The notes beneath the pieces are model-generated. The model was given only the letters and a program-made list of their open reading frames with translations. It searched no databases and was not told where the DNA came from. The position numbers and the translations under genes were made by a program. A stretch of DNA of 64,000 bases from Maritimibacter alkaliphilus (lineage in GTDB: Bacteria; Pseudomonadota; Alphaproteobacteria; Rhodobacterales; Rhodobacteraceae): positions 744,001 through 808,000 of the forward strand of contig NZ_JAHVIT010000002.1 of assembly GCF_019801605.1 (NCBI RefSeq). Reading direction: 5' to 3'. Positions 49,272 through 57,313 of the stretch are shown piece after piece (positions within the stretch are counted from its first letter, which is position 1; each line of letters begins with the position of its first letter).

Positions 49272-50264
49272 ATGAGCGACGCAATCCTCTCCGTCCGTGA
49301 CCTGAAACTCTCGGTCAAGGGTGACGCCGGTCTGGCGCAGATCCTCGACCACGTCGATTTCTCGATCCACCCCGGCGAGGTGCTGGGGCTGGTGGGCGAA
49401 AGTGGCTGCGGCAAGTCCACCCTGATCCGGTCGATCATGGGGCTGCCGCCCAAGGGCGCCCGGATCGAAAGCGGCTCGGTCACCTTCAAGGGGCAGAGCC
49501 TGATGGACCCGAAGATCGCGCAGGGCCTGCGCGGTCGCGAGATCGGCTTCATCCCGCAGGACCCGTTCCAGGCCTTCAACCCGGTTTTCACCGTGGGTGA
49601 CCAGATTCTCGAGATCCTGCGCTGGAGCGGGCTGCCCGACGACCCCAAGGGCGGGCGCTACACCAAGGAGCTGCGCGCCAAGCACCGCGCCCGGCTGATC
49701 GAGGTGCTGCACGCCGTGCAGATCCCCGACCCGGAAGAGGCGCTGACCCGCTTCCCGCACCAGTTCTCGGGCGGGCAGCGGCAGCGGATCCTGATCGCCG
49801 GGGCCCTTGCCTCGCGGCCTTCGGTGATCCTCGCGGACGAGCCGACCACCGCGCTCGACGTGACCACGCAGATGCAGATCCTGCGCCTGCTGCGCGAACT
49901 GGCCAAGGACTTCAACGTGGCGATGCTCTTCGTCACCCACGATTTCGGCGTGGTGGCCCAGATCTGTGACCGGGTGACGGTGATGTACGCGGGCCAGACG
50001 GTCGAGACCGGCACCACCCGCCAGATCATCGACGCGCCGCGTCATCCCTACACCGGCATGCTGATGGCCTGTCACCCCGAGCGCGCGACCGAGATCACCG
50101 GCATCCCCGGGCAGGTCTCCTCGCCGCTGACGCCGCCGCCGGGCTGCCGCTTCGCCCCGCGCTGCCCGCGCGCGACCGAGGCCTGCACCACCGCGCGGCC
50201 CGGCCTCGACCGGCGTGCCGATGGCCGCCGCATCGCCTGCATTCACGAAAAGGAAGTCGCATGA
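49272..50264 (+). CDS. Peptide ABC transporter ATP-binding protein (DppD type)
   Basis: A 330-residue ATPase: Walker A GESGCGKST, signature FSGGQRQRILIAGALA, Walker B VILADEPTTALD, switch His in THDFG. The C-terminal oligopeptide-transporter extension carries the cysteine-rich PGCRFAPRCPRATEAC that in DppD-type ATPases binds an iron-sulfur cluster. The start ATG 49272 follows the permease stop directly. The stop overlaps the next ATPase gene as ATGA. Confidence 0.94.
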   Translation: MSDAILSVRDLKLSVKGDAGLAQILDHVDFSIHPGEVLGLVGESGCGKSTLIRSIMGLPPKGARIESGSVTFKGQSLMDPKIAQGLRGREIGFIPQDPFQAFNPVFTVGDQILEILRWSGLPDDPKGGRYTKELRAKHRARLIEVLHAVQIPDPEEALTRFPHQFSGGQRQRILIAGALASRPSVILADEPTTALDVTTQMQILRLLRELAKDFNVAMLFVTHDFGVVAQICDRVTVMYAGQTVETGTTRQIIDAPRHPYTGMLMACHPERATEITGIPGQVSSPLTPPPGCRFAPRCPRATEACTTARPGLDRRADGRRIACIHEKEVA

Positions 50265-51241
50265 CGCGCCCCCTTCTGGAAACCGTAGACCTCAAGAAAC
50301 ACTACGGCGGCACGCGCAAGCTTCTGCAGCGGCCCAAGCCGCTGGTGAAGGCCGTGGACGGGATCGACCTGCAGCTGGCCCCCGGCGAAGTGCTGGGGCT
50401 GGTCGGCGAAAGCGGCTGCGGCAAGTCCACCCTGGCCCGCACCCTGCTGGGGCTGGAGCGCGAGACCGAGGGCACGATCACCTTCGACGGGCAGGACGTG
50501 GGGGGGCGCGGCGCCTCTGCCGCACGCGAGATCCGGTCCGACATCCAGTACGTGCATCAGGATCCGGGCGCGGCGCTCGATCCGTGGTGGCGCATCGGCG
50601 ACACGCTGCACGAGACGCTGAAGATCCACGGCGTCACCGACAAGGCCGAGCGTGACGCCCGGATCGAGGAGATGCTGCTGGCCGTGGGGCTGAACGACAG
50701 CTTCCGGCGCCGCTATCCGCATGAACTCTCGGGCGGGCAGCAACGTCGCGTCGGGCTGGCGCGGACGCTTTCGCTGCGGCCCCGGCTGGTGATCCTCGAC
50801 GAGCCGACCTCGGGCCTCGACCTGTCGGTGCAGGCCACGGTGCTGAAGCTGATGCTGGAACTGCGGGCGCAATACGACCTGACCTATCTCTTCATCAGTC
50901 ATGATCTGTCTGTGGTGGAGCGGCTCTGCGACCGGGTGGCGATCATGTACCTTGGCCGGATCGTCGAGATCGGCGCGGCAGAGCAGGTCTTTTCCAAGCC
51001 CGCGCATCCCTACACGCAGGCGTTGCTGGCCTCGGCCCCAACGCTGGAGCGTCAGGAGGCGGGCAAGCCCATCGAGGGCGACCCGCCGAGCCCGACCAAC
51101 CGGCCCGAGGGCTGTCCCTTCCACCCGCGCTGCCCGATGGCAGAGGCGGCCTGCCGGCAGGTGGTGCCGGATCTCGCGGACCTGGCAGCGGCCCATCGTG
51201 TCGCTTGCCCGCCCGCACTGCGGACGCTGACCCCGCAGTGA
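50261..51241 (+). CDS. Peptide ABC transporter ATP-binding protein (DppF type)
   Basis: A 326-residue ATPase with Walker A GESGCGKST, signature LSGGQQRRVGLARTLS, Walker B LVILDEPTSGLD and switch His in SHDLS. The C-terminal GCPFHPRCPMAEAAC again supplies the cysteines of the DppF-type extension. It pairs with the preceding ATPase to drive the peptide importer and is the last gene of the operon, converging on the GntR gene. Confidence 0.94.
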   Translation: MTRPLLETVDLKKHYGGTRKLLQRPKPLVKAVDGIDLQLAPGEVLGLVGESGCGKSTLARTLLGLERETEGTITFDGQDVGGRGASAAREIRSDIQYVHQDPGAALDPWWRIGDTLHETLKIHGVTDKAERDARIEEMLLAVGLNDSFRRRYPHELSGGQQRRVGLARTLSLRPRLVILDEPTSGLDLSVQATVLKLMLELRAQYDLTYLFISHDLSVVERLCDRVAIMYLGRIVEIGAAEQVFSKPAHPYTQALLASAPTLERQEAGKPIEGDPPSPTNRPEGCPFHPRCPMAEAACRQVVPDLADLAAAHRVACPPALRTLTPQ

Positions 51242-51254
51242 CAGGGCGACCGGA

Positions 51255-51284
51255 ACGGGGCGCAGCCGGGCGGGCGCGCCCCGT
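51255..51284. terminator. Hairpin between the converging transporter and GntR genes
   Basis: ACGGGGCGC (51255-51263) and GCGCCCCGT (51276-51284) form a 9-pair stem with a 12-base loop. No T-run follows. Position between converging ends supports a terminator role. Confidence 0.45.
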
Positions 51285-51375
51285 CTCCGGGAGCGGACCG
51301 GGGGATGTCGGTCTCGATGGATGTCTCGATCTCTGTGCAGGCAGGCGCAGAGCGGTGCCGCGAGACCTCAGACGC

Positions 51376-52113
51376 TCAGGCGCCTTCTTCCTCGTTGAAC
51401 CGTTCCAGCGCGTCGCGGGCGGCGTTGGCCACGTAGTGCCGCATGGCCGCATCCGCCGCATCCGCATCGCGCGTCACCAAGGCCTCGATGATCGCGTCGA
51501 TCTCGTCCAGCGAGTCGTGGATGCGGGTCGGGTTTTCCATGGCGAGGAACCGCAGGCGCGAAATCCGCGCCAGCAGGCTGCGCAGCAGGTCGCCGGTCAC
51601 CTGAAGGCCGGAGACGGCGATCATGTGCTCGTTCAACTGCACCATCATCCGCACCAGCCCGATCAGGTCGCGCTTCTCGGCGCCGGTCTTGTGGGCCCGG
51701 TGCAGGGCCATGAGCATCGCGTCCTCGCCCTCCGGTGCCTGCTCGCAATAGGCGCGGGCAAGGCGGGCTTCCAGCTCGGCGCGCAGGCCGAAGATCTCGG
51801 CCGCCTCGGCTTTGGTCAGCCGTGTGACGGCGGGGCCGCGGTGGGTGGTCACCGTCACCAGCCGCTCGTTCTCCAGCGTGCGCAGCGCCTCGCGGACCGA
51901 GGTGCGCGACGCGCCGAGCGCCTCGCAGATCTCGCGCTCCACCAGCCGCTGGCCGGGTTTCAGACGGCCCTCGATGATCGCGGTGCGCAGGTTCTCGACC
52001 ACCGCCTCGCGGACGGTCTTGGGCTGCACAAGAGCAATGCTCAGCCCGTCGGCCAGCGTGTTCTGCTCGGCGAGCGTTTCGGTCAGGGCGGCGTGGGTGG
52101 TGATCTCGGTCAA
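51376..52113 (-). CDS. GntR family (FCD domain) transcriptional regulator
   Basis: A 245-residue regulator. A winged helix-turn-helix (about residues 33-98: LRTAIIEGRLKPGQRLVERE, ASRTSVREALRTLENE) is followed by an all-helical FCD effector domain whose His residues (MVQLNEHM, MRHYVANAA) fit the metal or ligand site of the family. No ATG is available; the longest start is a TTG at 52113, with a GTG at 52029 as an alternative that still keeps the DNA-binding domain. It lies between the peptide transporter and the D-aminopeptidase and is likely to repress both, given the shared 13-base element. Confidence 0.88.
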   Translation of the reverse strand: MTEITTHAALTETLAEQNTLADGLSIALVQPKTVREAVVENLRTAIIEGRLKPGQRLVEREICEALGASRTSVREALRTLENERLVTVTTHRGPAVTRLTKAEAAEIFGLRAELEARLARAYCEQAPEGEDAMLMALHRAHKTGAEKRDLIGLVRMMVQLNEHMIAVSGLQVTGDLLRSLLARISRLRFLAMENPTRIHDSLDEIDAIIEALVTRDADAADAAMRHYVANAARDALERFNEEEGA

Positions 52114-52227
52114 ACGGGGCCTGTCGGTCTGGGGCCGGGCCCTTGCGGGCGGCGGCAGGCCCGGCAGAGGGCGGGCACTGGAACGGAATACAGGGCCGCG
52201 GACCGGGTCGATTCGAGGCCTCTTGAA

Positions 52228-52240
52228 TTATCATACAATA
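52228..52240. promoter_or_regulatory. Candidate GntR operator between the GntR and D-aminopeptidase genes
   Basis: The minus-strand reading TATTGTATGATAA matches the element at 43883-43895 at 11 of 13 bases. An adjacent CAATATGACAAA (52236-52247) adds a second, overlapping half-site. The location, 115 bases upstream of the GntR start and 74 upstream of the D-aminopeptidase start, suits control of both divergent genes. Confidence 0.65.
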
Positions 52241-52313
52241 TGACAAAGCTAGGCAAGCGGCATCGCTCCGGCGGTGCCGCCGCTGGGTCCGGCGATACCC
52301 ATAGGAGGTTCAC

Positions 52314-53840
52314 ATGATGAATGGCAAGGCGTTCCAATGGTCTGCGGCAGAAGCCGCCGCATCCGAAGCGGTGGCGCAGTGGTCGGCGGACGGCCCGGGC
52401 GGGGCCATCGTCGGCTTCGACCGCGACGGGCTGCGTTTTGCCGTCTCGGGCGGGCTGGCGGATCTGAACCACGGGCTGCCCTTCACCCCCGACACCGTGT
52501 CGCGCTGTGCCTCGGTCACCAAGCACCTGCTCTGCGCCATGGTGCTCTCCCACCCCGAGGCAATCGGGTTGGACGATCCGCTCGGCAAGCATCTGCCGGA
52601 GTTGGCCCCGGCGCCGGCGGCGGTCACCGTGGCGCGCGCGCTCTCCATGACGGGCGGGCTGCCCGACACGCGGGAGAGCCTGTCGCTGCTGGGGCTGCCG
52701 GCCGCCGCGCCTTCCGGGGCGGAGGCGCTGATGGCCTGCCACGCCCGCATGACCGGCCTGAACTTCGCGCCCGGGGCCGAGGTCTCCTATTCCAACGCCG
52801 GCTACCGGCTGGTGGAGGAGGCGCTGAAACGGCGTGGCCTGACGCTGGCGGGCTTCGTGGCGGAGGCGATCAACGGCCCTCTCGGGACGCACTTTGCCGT
52901 GCCGGAGCATTGGGGCGACCCGGTGCCGGGCCTTGCGCCGGGCTACTGGTACGATGGCGTCCGGTGGCAGCCGGGCGGGCAGGGGATGCATCTGAGCGCG
53001 GCAGGCAGCCTTGCCGCCTCGGCCACGGACATGGCCCGCTGGATCCGGGCGCTGCTGGCCGGGCAGGGGGCCTTGGCCGGGCTCTGGGACGGGATGTCGG
53101 CGCGCCGCAGCCTGCGTGACGGCAGCGAGACGCCCTATGGCCTCGGCCTCTATCGCGTGCCGCTTGGCGTCCACCTGCTGATCGGTCACAGCGGGGCGCA
53201 GGCGGGCTACCGCGCGCAGTTCCTGACGCTGCCCGAGGCCGGTGTGGGCGTCGTGGTGCTGTCGAACCGGGACGACGTGAAGGCGCTTTCGCTGGCACTC
53301 GCCACCTTCGCGGGCCTGCTGGATGCGCCGATGCCGACGCCGGTCGTACCGGGCACCTTGCCCGAGGGTCTTTATGTCGACGAGGACGGCCCGCGGTGGG
53401 TCGAGGTGAAGGCCGCCTCGCTGGTGCACATGGGCACCGAGGAGGCGCTCTATGACGGCGGCGACGGCTGGGCCGAGAGCTGCTCCGGCACGGCGCCCAT
53501 GCGCCTGCGCTGGACCGGGGCGGCGCTGGAGGGCACCATCGGCCATGCGCCCTGCCGCCTGTTGCCCGTGCAGGGGGCGGCGCTGCCTGACGGGCTCGAC
53601 GGGCACTGGCATGTGCCGGGGGAGGGGGCGGTTCTGGAGATCCGGGACGGCGCCGTGATCTGGGGCATCGGCCCGGCGCGGACCGTGGCGCCCCTGACGC
53701 CGCTTGGCGGCGGGCGGGCGCTCTTCACCCTGACCGATGGGGCGTCGCGCCGCCCCGTCTGCTTGCACAAGACCGGGGCGGACAGCCTGACGCTGGGCCT
53801 CAACCGGGCGCGGGCGGTGCCCTACGTCCGGTTGAGCTGA
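52314..53840 (+). CDS. dap: D-aminopeptidase (serine beta-lactamase-like, S12)
   Basis: A 508-residue penicillin-recognising enzyme. Ser67 and Lys70 form the SxxK motif (SVTK), Tyr159 is in YSNAGY, and the third motif is HSG with His292 instead of the KTG of beta-lactamases. Spacing of these four residues matches that of the Ochrobactrum anthropi D-aminopeptidase, which I recall as Ser62/Lys65/Tyr153/His287 in a 520-residue protein, and the about 180 C-terminal residues fit its two beta-barrel domains. It removes N-terminal D-residues from peptides. There is no signal peptide. A strong TAGGAGGT site precedes the ATG. It is divergent from the GntR gene. Confidence 0.87.
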   Translation: MMNGKAFQWSAAEAAASEAVAQWSADGPGGAIVGFDRDGLRFAVSGGLADLNHGLPFTPDTVSRCASVTKHLLCAMVLSHPEAIGLDDPLGKHLPELAPAPAAVTVARALSMTGGLPDTRESLSLLGLPAAAPSGAEALMACHARMTGLNFAPGAEVSYSNAGYRLVEEALKRRGLTLAGFVAEAINGPLGTHFAVPEHWGDPVPGLAPGYWYDGVRWQPGGQGMHLSAAGSLAASATDMARWIRALLAGQGALAGLWDGMSARRSLRDGSETPYGLGLYRVPLGVHLLIGHSGAQAGYRAQFLTLPEAGVGVVVLSNRDDVKALSLALATFAGLLDAPMPTPVVPGTLPEGLYVDEDGPRWVEVKAASLVHMGTEEALYDGGDGWAESCSGTAPMRLRWTGAALEGTIGHAPCRLLPVQGAALPDGLDGHWHVPGEGAVLEIRDGAVIWGIGPARTVAPLTPLGGGRALFTLTDGASRRPVCLHKTGADSLTLGLNRARAVPYVRLS

Positions 53841-53850
53841 TCGGGGCGTC

Positions 53851-55185
53851 CTAGCCGAGCAGGGCCCGCTGGCGCAGCGGGGCCGCGATCGCGGGCACCG
53901 CGCCGAAGGGGGCGACGCCCGGCGGCATCGCCGGCGCATGGGTCGAGGCGAAGGCCGGCTTCGACGCGGGGCGCGGGGTATTGGCGGGTGCCTGTGGTGC
54001 CTTGCGCCCGCGGCGGGCCGACCGGGCCGAGGCCTCGCGGCCCCAGGCCAGCATCAGCTGCAGCGCCAGACCCAGCGGCGGCAGCACGATGGCGGGCCAA
54101 AGCAGGTGCGGATGGGTCTGTACGACGGTCTGGAACAGCAGCGCCAGCAGCGTGCCCGCGGCAAAGACCTGCAGCCCGTGGCGGCCCATCAGGCGCAGCG
54201 GCGCGGTCCAGCGGCTCTCGGCCACGGTCACAACGAAGGGCAGGCAGGACAGCACGTAGGCCAGCGACAGCGCATGGGCGAAGCGCGGCAGGGCGAGGAA
54301 GGTCTTGTCCTGGTTGGTGATGTGGAACGGGACGCCGCTGTCGCGCAGCCAGGTCATCGCCGCATCCATCCGCGGTCCCATGCCGGGCAGGTAGAGCCAG
54401 GCCAACGAGAACAGCAGGTAGCCGACGCAGGCCCAGAAGAGGCCGCGATACACGGGCACGAAGCGTTCACCGCGCCGCATGAAGATGCCGGTCAGCAGGC
54501 CGACGGTGAAGAGCGCCTGCCAGGCGAAGGGGTTGAAGAACCAGCCGCCCTCGTTCGGGAAATTCGGCAGGTTCAGCCGCAGGAGCCCGGTGACGAACCA
54601 CAGCGTCAGCGAGGCCCCGAGCGTCGCGTAGGGAAACCTCTCGGCCAGCGGGATGATCGCGGGCAGCACGAAGAGAAGCACCGCATAGGCCGGCAGGATG
54701 TTCACGTAGCCCAGCTGGTGCGTCATCAGCGGGATGCCGATGACGGCCTGCAACGGGGTCTCCACCAGCGGCGCGAGGTTGATCTGCTGCAGCAGTTCCG
54801 GCGCGCGGAACATCAGCACACCGCCCGCGAAGATCGCGATGGCGGTCACGGTCAGCAGCACGTGCACCACGTAGAGCAGCCAGGCCCGGGACCAGAGCGG
54901 TGCCATGGCCTGCCAGATCCCCGTGCGTTCCACCCGCTCGGGCAGGAAGCGCCCGGAATAGGCGAGGCCCGCGGCGATGCCGGACATCAGGAAGAAGGCC
55001 TCGGCCGCATCGGAGAAGCCGATGTTGCGGACGGTGCCGTATTCATAGGGATTGCCGGGCACGTGGTCGATGAAGATCATCGCGAGCGCCAGACCGCGGA
55101 ACATGTCGATCCGCAGGTCGCGCTTGGCCTTCACCGGGCCTTGGGTGCCGGGCATGGCGATCAGCTTTGCCTCAGGCTGTGACAT
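53851..55185 (-). CDS. opgC: Osmoregulated periplasmic glucan succinyl/acyltransferase OpgC
   Basis: A 444-residue polytopic protein with about ten membrane helices. RDLRIDMFRGLALAMIFIDHVPGNPYEYGTVRNIGFSDAAEAFFLMSG is the OpgC N-terminal signature, carrying the catalytic His-like residue and Arg of membrane acyltransferases. It substitutes the periplasmic glucans, with succinate in Rhodobacter sphaeroides. The ATG at 55185 has AAGGAGG five bases upstream and overlaps the opgH end by 14 bases; an upstream GTG is less likely. The C-terminal 60 residues are Pro/Ala-rich and probably cytoplasmic. Confidence 0.9.
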   Translation of the reverse strand: MSQPEAKLIAMPGTQGPVKAKRDLRIDMFRGLALAMIFIDHVPGNPYEYGTVRNIGFSDAAEAFFLMSGIAAGLAYSGRFLPERVERTGIWQAMAPLWSRAWLLYVVHVLLTVTAIAIFAGGVLMFRAPELLQQINLAPLVETPLQAVIGIPLMTHQLGYVNILPAYAVLLFVLPAIIPLAERFPYATLGASLTLWFVTGLLRLNLPNFPNEGGWFFNPFAWQALFTVGLLTGIFMRRGERFVPVYRGLFWACVGYLLFSLAWLYLPGMGPRMDAAMTWLRDSGVPFHITNQDKTFLALPRFAHALSLAYVLSCLPFVVTVAESRWTAPLRLMGRHGLQVFAAGTLLALLFQTVVQTHPHLLWPAIVLPPLGLALQLMLAWGREASARSARRGRKAPQAPANTPRPASKPAFASTHAPAMPPGVAPFGAVPAIAAPLRQRALLG

Positions 55186-56977
55186 GGGTGCCTCCTTCAC
55201 CTGTGTCGGACTCGGGTGCGGCCTGCGGCTCCAGCGTGGTCGGCCAATTGGCGGCGACCCCGTGGTAGAGCGTCACGACACGGGCGGCCTCCAGCTCGCC
55301 CGGAACGCGGAACAGGCGCGAGCGCGCGGGCCGCGAGGACCAGGCCAGCAGCACCGGCGCGGCCATCATCGGCACGCAGACCGGCAGCAGCCACAGCGCC
55401 AGCGTCGGCGCGAACTGTGTCAGCGCCGCCAGCACGAGGGTGCCCCAGGTCACGATCCAGCCGCTTGCGGCCCAGGCCTCGCGCAGGCTCAGGCGGCCTT
55501 CGCCGCGCTGGTTCGCAGGCCAGCCGCCGTCGCGGCCCATCAGGACCTGCAGCACGGCGCGGGACTGGTACATCAGCATCACCGGCGCCATCAGCGAGGA
55601 CAGCAGCAACTCGCCCAGGACCGAGCGGAAGGTGGTGAAGGCGCCGCCGAAGCCCTTGGTGCGACGGGTCAGCATCGCGTGCACGAGGATCAGGAACTTG
55701 GGCAGGATCAGCAGGCCGATCACACCGATGCCCAGCCCGACGATCTCCCGCGTGCGGTCCGAGGGGAAGGAGGGGAACAGCTGGTAGGGATCGGGGAAGT
55801 AGTTCGGCAGCGGCGCGGTCACGAAGGCCACGAGGCTGACGATCAGGAAGGCCGCCCAGATCAGCGAGACGATGTAGGCGGTGATCCCCTGCAGGAAGAC
55901 GAAGCGGCTCCAGAACCGCAGGCCGGGGGCCGTCAGCAGGCGGGAGTGCTGCAGGTTGCCCTGGCACCAGCGGCGGTCACGCTTGGCATAGGAGACGATG
56001 TTTTCGGGGCCTTCCTCGTAGGAGCCGGTCAGGTCCTCGTCGAGCCGCACGATCCAGCCTGCCCGGGCCAGCAGCGCGGCCTCGACATAGTCATGGGACA
56101 GGATGTGCCCGCCGAAGGGCGGACGGCCCTTCAGCTCGGGGAGGCCGCAGCTTTCGGCGAAGGCGCGCACGCGCACGATGGCGTTGTGGCCCCAGAACGG
56201 ACCGGTATCGCCCTGCATGTGCGCCAGCCCGCGGGAGAAGACCGGCGAGAAGAAGTTCGACGAGAATTGCATCGCGCGCCCGAAGAGCGATTGCGCGCCC
56301 ACGATCTGCGGCAGGGTCTGCAGCAGGCCGAGGCGCGGCTCCGCCACCATGCGGCGGACCATCTCGGCGACGGTTTCCCCTTCCATCAGGCTGTCCGCGT
56401 CGAGGATCACGGCAAACTCGTATGCGCCGCCGGAGCGGGTGATGAATTCCTCGATGTTGCCCGCCTTGCGGCCCCAGTTGTCGGTGCGGCGGCGGTAGTA
56501 GATGCGGCCCGCGCCCTCGCGGTCGCGGTGCAGCTGGTCGAACCACTGGCGCTCGACCCGGGCCAGCGTGTCGTCACGGGTGTCCGAGAGGATGGCGAAA
56601 TCGACCGCGCCGGTCAGCCCGGCCTCGGCAAGGGAGATGTCCATCGCCGCCACCCGGGAGAAGGTTGCGCGGGCGTCCTCGTTGCAGATCGGCACGAGGA
56701 TGACGGTGCGGTGGTTGCGCGGGTCGATCCCCGACAGGTCGCCGGCGCCGATGCGGCGCGGGACCAGCCCCAGAAGCGCCTGCGCGGCGCCCCAGGCCAG
56801 CCAGGAGGTCGTCATCCAGATCAGCAGCGCGCGCAAGACGTCCGTGGTCTGAAGCCCGTCCTGGATGGAGGCCTCGAAGACCAACCCCGCCGCGCCGAGC
56901 CCGAGCAGGCCCGCGAAGGCGATCGCCGTCAGACGCGACGCTAAGGTATTGGCTTTCAACGGTGCACGGTCCGGCAT
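55172..56977 (-). CDS. opgH: Glucan glucosyltransferase OpgH
   Basis: A 601-residue membrane GT2 enzyme that polymerises glucose from UDP-glucose into the backbone of osmoregulated periplasmic glucans. The catalytic domain (about 105-350) shows ILSDTRDD, the DADS metal-binding motif, LDEDLTGS, and KRDRRWCQGN, the equivalent of the QxxRW product-binding motif. Helices occur at about 25-75 and at five or six positions after residue 380. The ATG at 56977 has GGGGAG upstream. It lies between opgI and opgC, with 159 bases to the former. Confidence 0.93.
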   Translation of the reverse strand: MPDRAPLKANTLASRLTAIAFAGLLGLGAAGLVFEASIQDGLQTTDVLRALLIWMTTSWLAWGAAQALLGLVPRRIGAGDLSGIDPRNHRTVILVPICNEDARATFSRVAAMDISLAEAGLTGAVDFAILSDTRDDTLARVERQWFDQLHRDREGAGRIYYRRRTDNWGRKAGNIEEFITRSGGAYEFAVILDADSLMEGETVAEMVRRMVAEPRLGLLQTLPQIVGAQSLFGRAMQFSSNFFSPVFSRGLAHMQGDTGPFWGHNAIVRVRAFAESCGLPELKGRPPFGGHILSHDYVEAALLARAGWIVRLDEDLTGSYEEGPENIVSYAKRDRRWCQGNLQHSRLLTAPGLRFWSRFVFLQGITAYIVSLIWAAFLIVSLVAFVTAPLPNYFPDPYQLFPSFPSDRTREIVGLGIGVIGLLILPKFLILVHAMLTRRTKGFGGAFTTFRSVLGELLLSSLMAPVMLMYQSRAVLQVLMGRDGGWPANQRGEGRLSLREAWAASGWIVTWGTLVLAALTQFAPTLALWLLPVCVPMMAAPVLLAWSSRPARSRLFRVPGELEAARVVTLYHGVAANWPTTLEPQAAPESDTGEGGTHVTA

Positions 56978-57136
56978 GTTGCAAAACTCCCCTGAACGCC
57001 CGGCAACGGGCGCCATGCCGGCGCGGCCGGCGTCATCCCCAATGGTGAAGCGCGCCGGTGAGAGCTGCGCTGCAAAGCGATGTGGCGTGGCTGCCCTGAC
57101 GGTCCGCTGCCGGGCCGCCGGGATCAGCCGGGCAGG

Positions 57137-57313
57137 TCAGCCCTGCGCCGCACGCCCGCCGAAATGCATCAGCCGGGCCAGGAAGCCGGGCGCGCGCACG
57201 GGGGCGCCTTCGAGCTGCTGGCGCGGCATGACCAGCGGCGCCTCGGGGGGCGCGATGCTGACGTGTGCGTCGGTTTCGGGGGCCTTCTCGAACAGGTGTG
57301 CTTCGTTACTCAT
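57137..57313 (-). CDS. opgI: Small protein between opgG and opgH (OpgI-like)
   Basis: A 58-residue protein starting MSNEAHLFEKAPETDAH and ending LMHFGGRAAQG. Its ATG overlaps the opgG stop as ATGA, so it is translated with opgG. The same position is occupied by opgI in the opgGIH-opgC operon of Rhodobacter sphaeroides, where the role of the product is not settled. I assign the name by position; I did not compare sequences. The middle is Pro-rich with a short basic/hydrophobic tail and no membrane segment. Confidence 0.65.
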   Translation of the reverse strand: MSNEAHLFEKAPETDAHVSIAPPEAPLVMPRQQLEGAPVRAPGFLARLMHFGGRAAQG

